A DNA stretch of 64,000 nt from Ricinus communis (taxonomy: Eukaryota; Streptophyta; Magnoliopsida; Malpighiales; Euphorbiaceae), in contig NC_063261.1 of the NCBI RefSeq assembly GCF_019578655.1, forward strand, positions 10,300,446 through 10,364,445, written 5' to 3'. A program made the position numbers and the translations under genes. The notes beneath the pieces are model-generated. The model saw only the letters and a program-made list of their open reading frames with translations, was not told the origin of the DNA and did not search any database. Positions 59,101 to 64,000 of the stretch are shown here, piece after piece; within the stretch, counting starts at the first letter, position 1; each line of letters starts with the position of its first letter.

Positions 59101-62100
59101 AACAACCCCGTTATATGGGGATATTTATAAATCTGAGGAGATAACCCCGTAATTGTGGTATATTGGTGAGTATGAGAAAACAACCCCTTAAATGGGTTAA
59201 TTTTATAATATGAGCCGTAAAAGGGGTATATTTTCGATATAAGAAAATAACTTCGTAAAATGTGTATACTTAAGAATTTGAGAAAACAGCTCCATAATAA
59301 TGGTAATAATTTAATATGAGAAAACAAACTAGTAAAAGTGGTATATTTATCAATATAAGAAAATAACCCAGTAAAATGTGTATATTTATGAATTTGAGAA
59401 AACAACCCCGAAAAAGTAGTGTAATTGCGAATCTGAGAAAACAGCCTCGTAGAAGGGGTAAATTTCTTAATATAAGAAAACAACTCCGAATACGGGGATA
59501 GGGATATTTATCAATCGTAAAAGAATAACCTCGTAATTTTGGTATATTTGTGAATATGACCAAACAACCTCTTAAATGGGTTAATTTTATAATATGAGAA
59601 AACAACCCCGAAAAAGGAGTATAGTTGTCAATATAAGGAAATGACCCTATAAAATGTGTATATTTATGAATTTGAGAAAACAGCTCGACAATAGTGGTAA
59701 TAATTTAATATGAGAAAATGACCCCATAAGAGTGTTATATTTATCAATATAAGAAAATAACCCAGTAAAACATATATATTTATGAATCTGAGTAAACAAC
59801 CCCATAAAAGTAGTGTAATTGCGAGTCTGAGAAAACAACCCCGTAAAAGTAGTGTAATTGCGAGTCTGAGAAAACAGCCTCGTAGATGGGATAGATTTTT
59901 TAATATGAGAAAACAACCTCGTAATATGGGAATATTTATCAATTGGAGAAAATAACCTCGTAATTTTGGTATATTCGTGAGTATGACAAAACCACCTCTT
60001 AAATGTGTTAATTTTATGATATGAGAAAATAACCCCGTAAAAGGGGTATATTTGTCAATATAAGAAAATAACCCCATAAAACGTGTATATTTATGAATTT
60101 GACAGAACAACCCCATAGTAGTGCTAATAATTTAATATGAAAAAACGACCTTGTAAAACTGGTATATTTATCAGTATAAGAAAATAACCTCGTAAAACAT
60201 GTATATTTATGAATCTGAAAAAACAATCACGTGAAAGTAGTGTAATTTCGAGTCTGAGAAAACACCCTTGTAGAAGGGAGAAATTTTTTAATATGAGAAA
60301 ACAATCCCGTAAGAGGGGGATATTTATCAATCGGAGAAAGTAACCTCGTGATTTTGGTATATTTGTGAGTATGACAAAACAATCTCTTAAATGGATTAAT
60401 TCTAGAATATGAGAAATGAACCCCGTAAAAGAGGTATATTTGTCAATTTAAGAAAATATCCCCATAAAATGTGTATATTTATGAATTTGAGAAAACAACT
60501 CCACAATAGTGGTAATAAATTAATATGAGAAAACGACCCCATAAAAGTGATATATTTATCAATATAAGAAAATAACCCAACAAAAACGTGTATATTTATG
60601 AATCTGAGTAAATAATCCCGTAAAAGTATTGTAATTGCGAGTCTGAGAAAACAACCCCGTAAAAGTAGTGTAATTGCGAGTCTGAGAAAACAGCCTCGTA
60701 GAAGGGGTAAATTTTTTAATATGAAAAAGCAACCCCGTAATACGGGGATATATATCAATCGGAGAAAATATCCCTTTAATTTTTGTATATTTGTGAGTAT
60801 GAGAAAACAATCTCTTAAATGGGTTAATTTTATAATATGAGAAAATAACCCCATAAAACGGGTATATTTTTCGATATAAAAAAATAACCCCATAAAACGT
60901 GTACATTTATGAATTTGAGAAAACAGCTCCGTAATAGTAGTAATAATTTAATATGAGAAAACGACCCTGTAAAAGTGGTATATTTATCAATATAAGAAAA
61001 TAATCCAGCAAAATGTGTATATTTATGAATCTGAGAAAACAACCCCGTAAAAGTAGTATAATTGCGAGTCTGAGAAAACGGCCTTGTAGAAGCGGTAAAT
61101 ATTTTAATATGAGAAAACAACCCCATAATACGGGGATATTTATCAATTAGAGGAAATAATCTCGTAATTTTGGTATATTTGTGAGTATGACAAAACAACC
61201 TCTTAAATGGGTTAATTTTATAATATGGGAAAACAACCTCGTAAAAGGGTATATTTGTCAATATAAGAAAATAACCCCGTAAAACGTGTATATTTATGAA
61301 TTTGAGAAAACAATCCCATAATAGTGCTAATAATTTAATATGAGAAAACGACGCTGTAAAACTGGTATATTTATCAATGTAAGAAAATAGCCCTATAAAA
61401 CGTGTATATTTATAAATCTGAGAAAATAACCCCGCAAATGTAGTGTAATTGCGAGTCTGAGAAAACACCTTCGTGGAAAGGGGAGATTTTTTAATATGAG
61501 AAAACAACGCCATAAGAGGGATATATTTATAAATATTAGAAAACAGCCTCGTAGAACTTTTAAATTTTTCAATATGAGAAAACAGTCTCGTAGAAGGGAT
61601 AAATTTTTTAATATGTAAAAACGACCTCGTAATACGAGAATATTTATTAATCTGAAGAAATTACCCCGTAATTGTGGTATATTGGTGAGTATGAGAAAAC
61701 AGCCCTTTTAATGGGTTAATTTTATAATATTAGAAAATAATGCCGTAAAAGGGATGTATTTTTCGATATAAGAAAATAACCCTAGAAAACGTGTATATTT
61801 ATGAATTTGAGAAAACAATCCTATAATACTGCTAATCAGTTAATATGAGAAAACAACCCCATAAAAGCGGTATATTTATCAATAAAAGAAAATGACCTCG
61901 TAAAACATGTATATTTATGACTATAAGAAAACAACCCCGTAAAAGTAGTGTAATTGTGTGTCTTAGAAAACAGCATCTTAGAAGGGGTAAATTTTTTAAT
62001 ATGAGAAAACAACCTCGTAATATGGGGATATTTATCAATCGAAGAAAATAACCCCGTAATCTTGGCACATTTGTGAGTATGAGTAAACAACCCCTTAAAT

Positions 62101-64000
62101 AGGTTAATTTTATAATATGAGAAAATAATCCCGTAAAACGTGTATATTTATGAATATGACAAAATAACTCCGTAAAAGTTGTGTAATTGTGAGTCTGAAA
62201 AAACAGCCTCGTAGAAAGGGTAAATTTTTTAATATGAGAAAACAACCCCGTAAGAGGGGTATATTTATAAATATTAGAAAACAGCCTCGTAGAACTGGTA
62301 AATTTTTTAATATGAGAAAACAGTCTCGTATCAAGGGTAAATTTTTTATTATGTAAAAACAACGTCGTAATACAGGAATATTTATGAATATGAGAAAATT
62401 ACCCCGTAATTGTGGTTTATCGGTGAGTATGAGAAAACAACTCCTTTAATGGGTTATTTTTATAATATGAGAAATTAACCCCGTAAAAGAGATATTTTTC
62501 GATATAAGAAAATAACCCTGTAAAACGTGTATATTAAGAATTTGAGAAAACAACCCCATAACAGTGCTAATAATTTAATATGAGAAAACAACCCCGTAAT
62601 ACAGGGATATTTATCAATAAAAATAAAATAACCCTGTAATTTTGATATATTTGTGAGTATGAGAAAACAACCCCTTAAAGGGGTTAATTTTATAATATGA
62701 GAAAACAACCCCGTAAAACATATGTATTTATGATCTGACAAAAAAACCCGTAAAAGTAGTTTAATTGCAAGTCTGAGAAAACAGCCTCGTAGAAGGAGTA
62801 AATTTTTAATATGAGAGAATAACACAGTAATACGGGGATATTTATCAATCGGAGAAAATAACCCCGTAATTTTGTTATATTTGTGAGTATAAGAAAACAA
62901 CCCCTTAAATGGGTTAATTTTATAATATCAGAAAACAACTCCGTAAAACGTGTATATTTCTGAATATGACAAAATGACCCCGTAAAAGTAGTATAATTGC
63001 GAGTCTGAGAAAACAGCGTCGTAGAAGGAGTAATTTTTTTAATATGAGAAAAAATCCTGAAATACGGGAATATTTATCAATCGGGGAAAATAAACCCGTT
63101 AATTTCATATATTTGTGAGTATGAGAAAACAACCTCTTAAATGGGTAAATTTTATAATATGATAAAACAACCCCGTAAAAGGGGCATATTTGTAAATATA
63201 AGAAAATAACCCCGTAAAATGTGTATATTTATGAATTTGAGGAAATAACCCCGTAAAAGTAGTGTAATTGCGAGTTTGAGAAAACAGTCTCGTAGAAGGA
63301 GTAAATTTTTTAATATGAGAAAATAACCCCGTAATACGGGAATATTTATCAATTAGAGAAAATAACCCCGTAATTTTGGTACATTTGTGAGTATTAGAAA
63401 ACAACCTCTGAAATGGGTTAATTCCATAATATGAGAAAACAACCCTGTAAAAGGGGTATATTTGTAAATATAAGAAAATAACCCCGTAAAATGTGTATAT
63501 TTCTAAAATTTGAGGAAACAACTCCGTAATAGTAGTAATAATTTAATATGAGAAAACGACCCATAAAAGTGGTATATTTATCACTATAAAAAAATAACCC
63601 CGTAAAAGTAGGGAATTGTGAGTTTGAGAAAAAGTATCGTAGAAGGGGTAAATTTTTTAATATGAGAAAATAACCCCGTAATACGAGGATATTTATCGAT
63701 CGGAGAAAATAACCCCGTAATTGTGGTATACTTGTGAATATGAAAAAACAACCCTTTCAATGGGTTAATTTTATAATATGAGAAAACAACCCCATAAAAA
63801 GGGTATATTTGTCAATATAAGAGAATAACCACGTAAAACGTTTATATTTATAAATTTGAGAAAATAACTCCATAATAGTGGTAATAATTTGATTTGAAAA
63901 AAGGACCCCATAAAAGTGGTATATTTATTAATATAAGAATATAATACCTTAAAACATGCATATTTATGAATATGAAGAAACAATCCTGAAAAAGTAGTGT
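56161..64000 (+). repeat. Higher-order satellite, block 7 (to window end)
   Basis: About 7.8 kb of 39-bp-type monomers, continuing beyond the window. It contains a recent tandem amplification at 57015-60120. Minus-strand frames up to 227 codons (60830-61513) are satellite translation. Confidence 0.94.
57015..60120 (+). repeat. Tandem segmental amplification, about 1.23-kb period, about 2.5 copies
   Basis: The landmark GGATAGGGATATTTATC occurs at 57031, 58258 and 59496, giving offsets of 1227 and 1238. Copies run 57015-58241, 58242-59479 and 59480 to about 60120. Copies 2 and 3 are nearly identical. Copy 1 differs by a cluster of small indels. Each copy is about 31-32 monomers. Confidence 0.88.

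Noticed and set aside
1..64000. tRNA, rRNA or host protein-coding genes
   Set aside because: None was recognised by motif on either strand; every frame with recognisable homology belongs to a retroelement.

Overview
This window is plant heterochromatin with no ordinary host gene. It has three components. About 30 kb (47%) is one AT-rich tandem-repeat array. About 17 kb is Athila-lineage Ty3/gypsy retroelements. About 17 kb is Tekay-type Ty3/gypsy chromovirus LTRs and one gutted Tekay element. Both lineages are plant-specific, so the source is a land plant, most likely an angiosperm; I cannot name the species. Tekay and Athila copies nested in a large satellite array suggest a pericentromeric or centromeric position, which is an inference.

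Layout. 1-7875: 3' two thirds of an Athila-like element (reverse transcriptase, RNase H, integrase, an internal promoter-like block with a spliceable leader, an env-position ORF, a long 3' noncoding region and the 3' LTR). 7876-8559: satellite. 8560-10509: Tekay-type solo LTR with a perfect 5-bp target-site duplication. 10510-15316: satellite. 15317-25210: degenerate Tekay element whose 5' LTR is interrupted by further LTR sequence that has itself been tandemly duplicated; only primer site, integrase tail/chromodomain and polypurine tract survive inside. 25211-28100: satellite. 28101-31033: solo LTR of the same family on the minus strand. 31034-35665: satellite. 35666-37845: 5'-truncated LTR. 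37846-40250: satellite. 40251-44017: a second Athila-like element, heavily deleted but bounded by a perfect TSD. 44018-50948: satellite. 51043-56160: a third, more divergent Athila-like element (5' LTR, primer site, gag, protease, part of RT), truncated at its 3' end. 56161-64000: satellite.

The satellite is the most unusual feature. Its basic unit is about 39 bp: a shared core GAGAAAACAACCCCGTAA plus a type-specific tail. Ten or eleven monomer types follow one another in fixed order, giving a higher-order repeat of about 390-430 bp. Most monomers carry a short dyad (ACCCC-loop-GGGGT or a variant). Because 39 is divisible by three, long minus-strand reading frames of 13-residue repeats appear; I do not consider them genes. 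Larger segmental duplications (about 1.23, 1.47 and 3.13 kb offsets) show that the array still evolves by unequal exchange.

All open frames with recognisable homology are retroelement remnants interrupted by stops and frameshifts. No rRNA, tRNA, CRISPR array or host protein gene was found.
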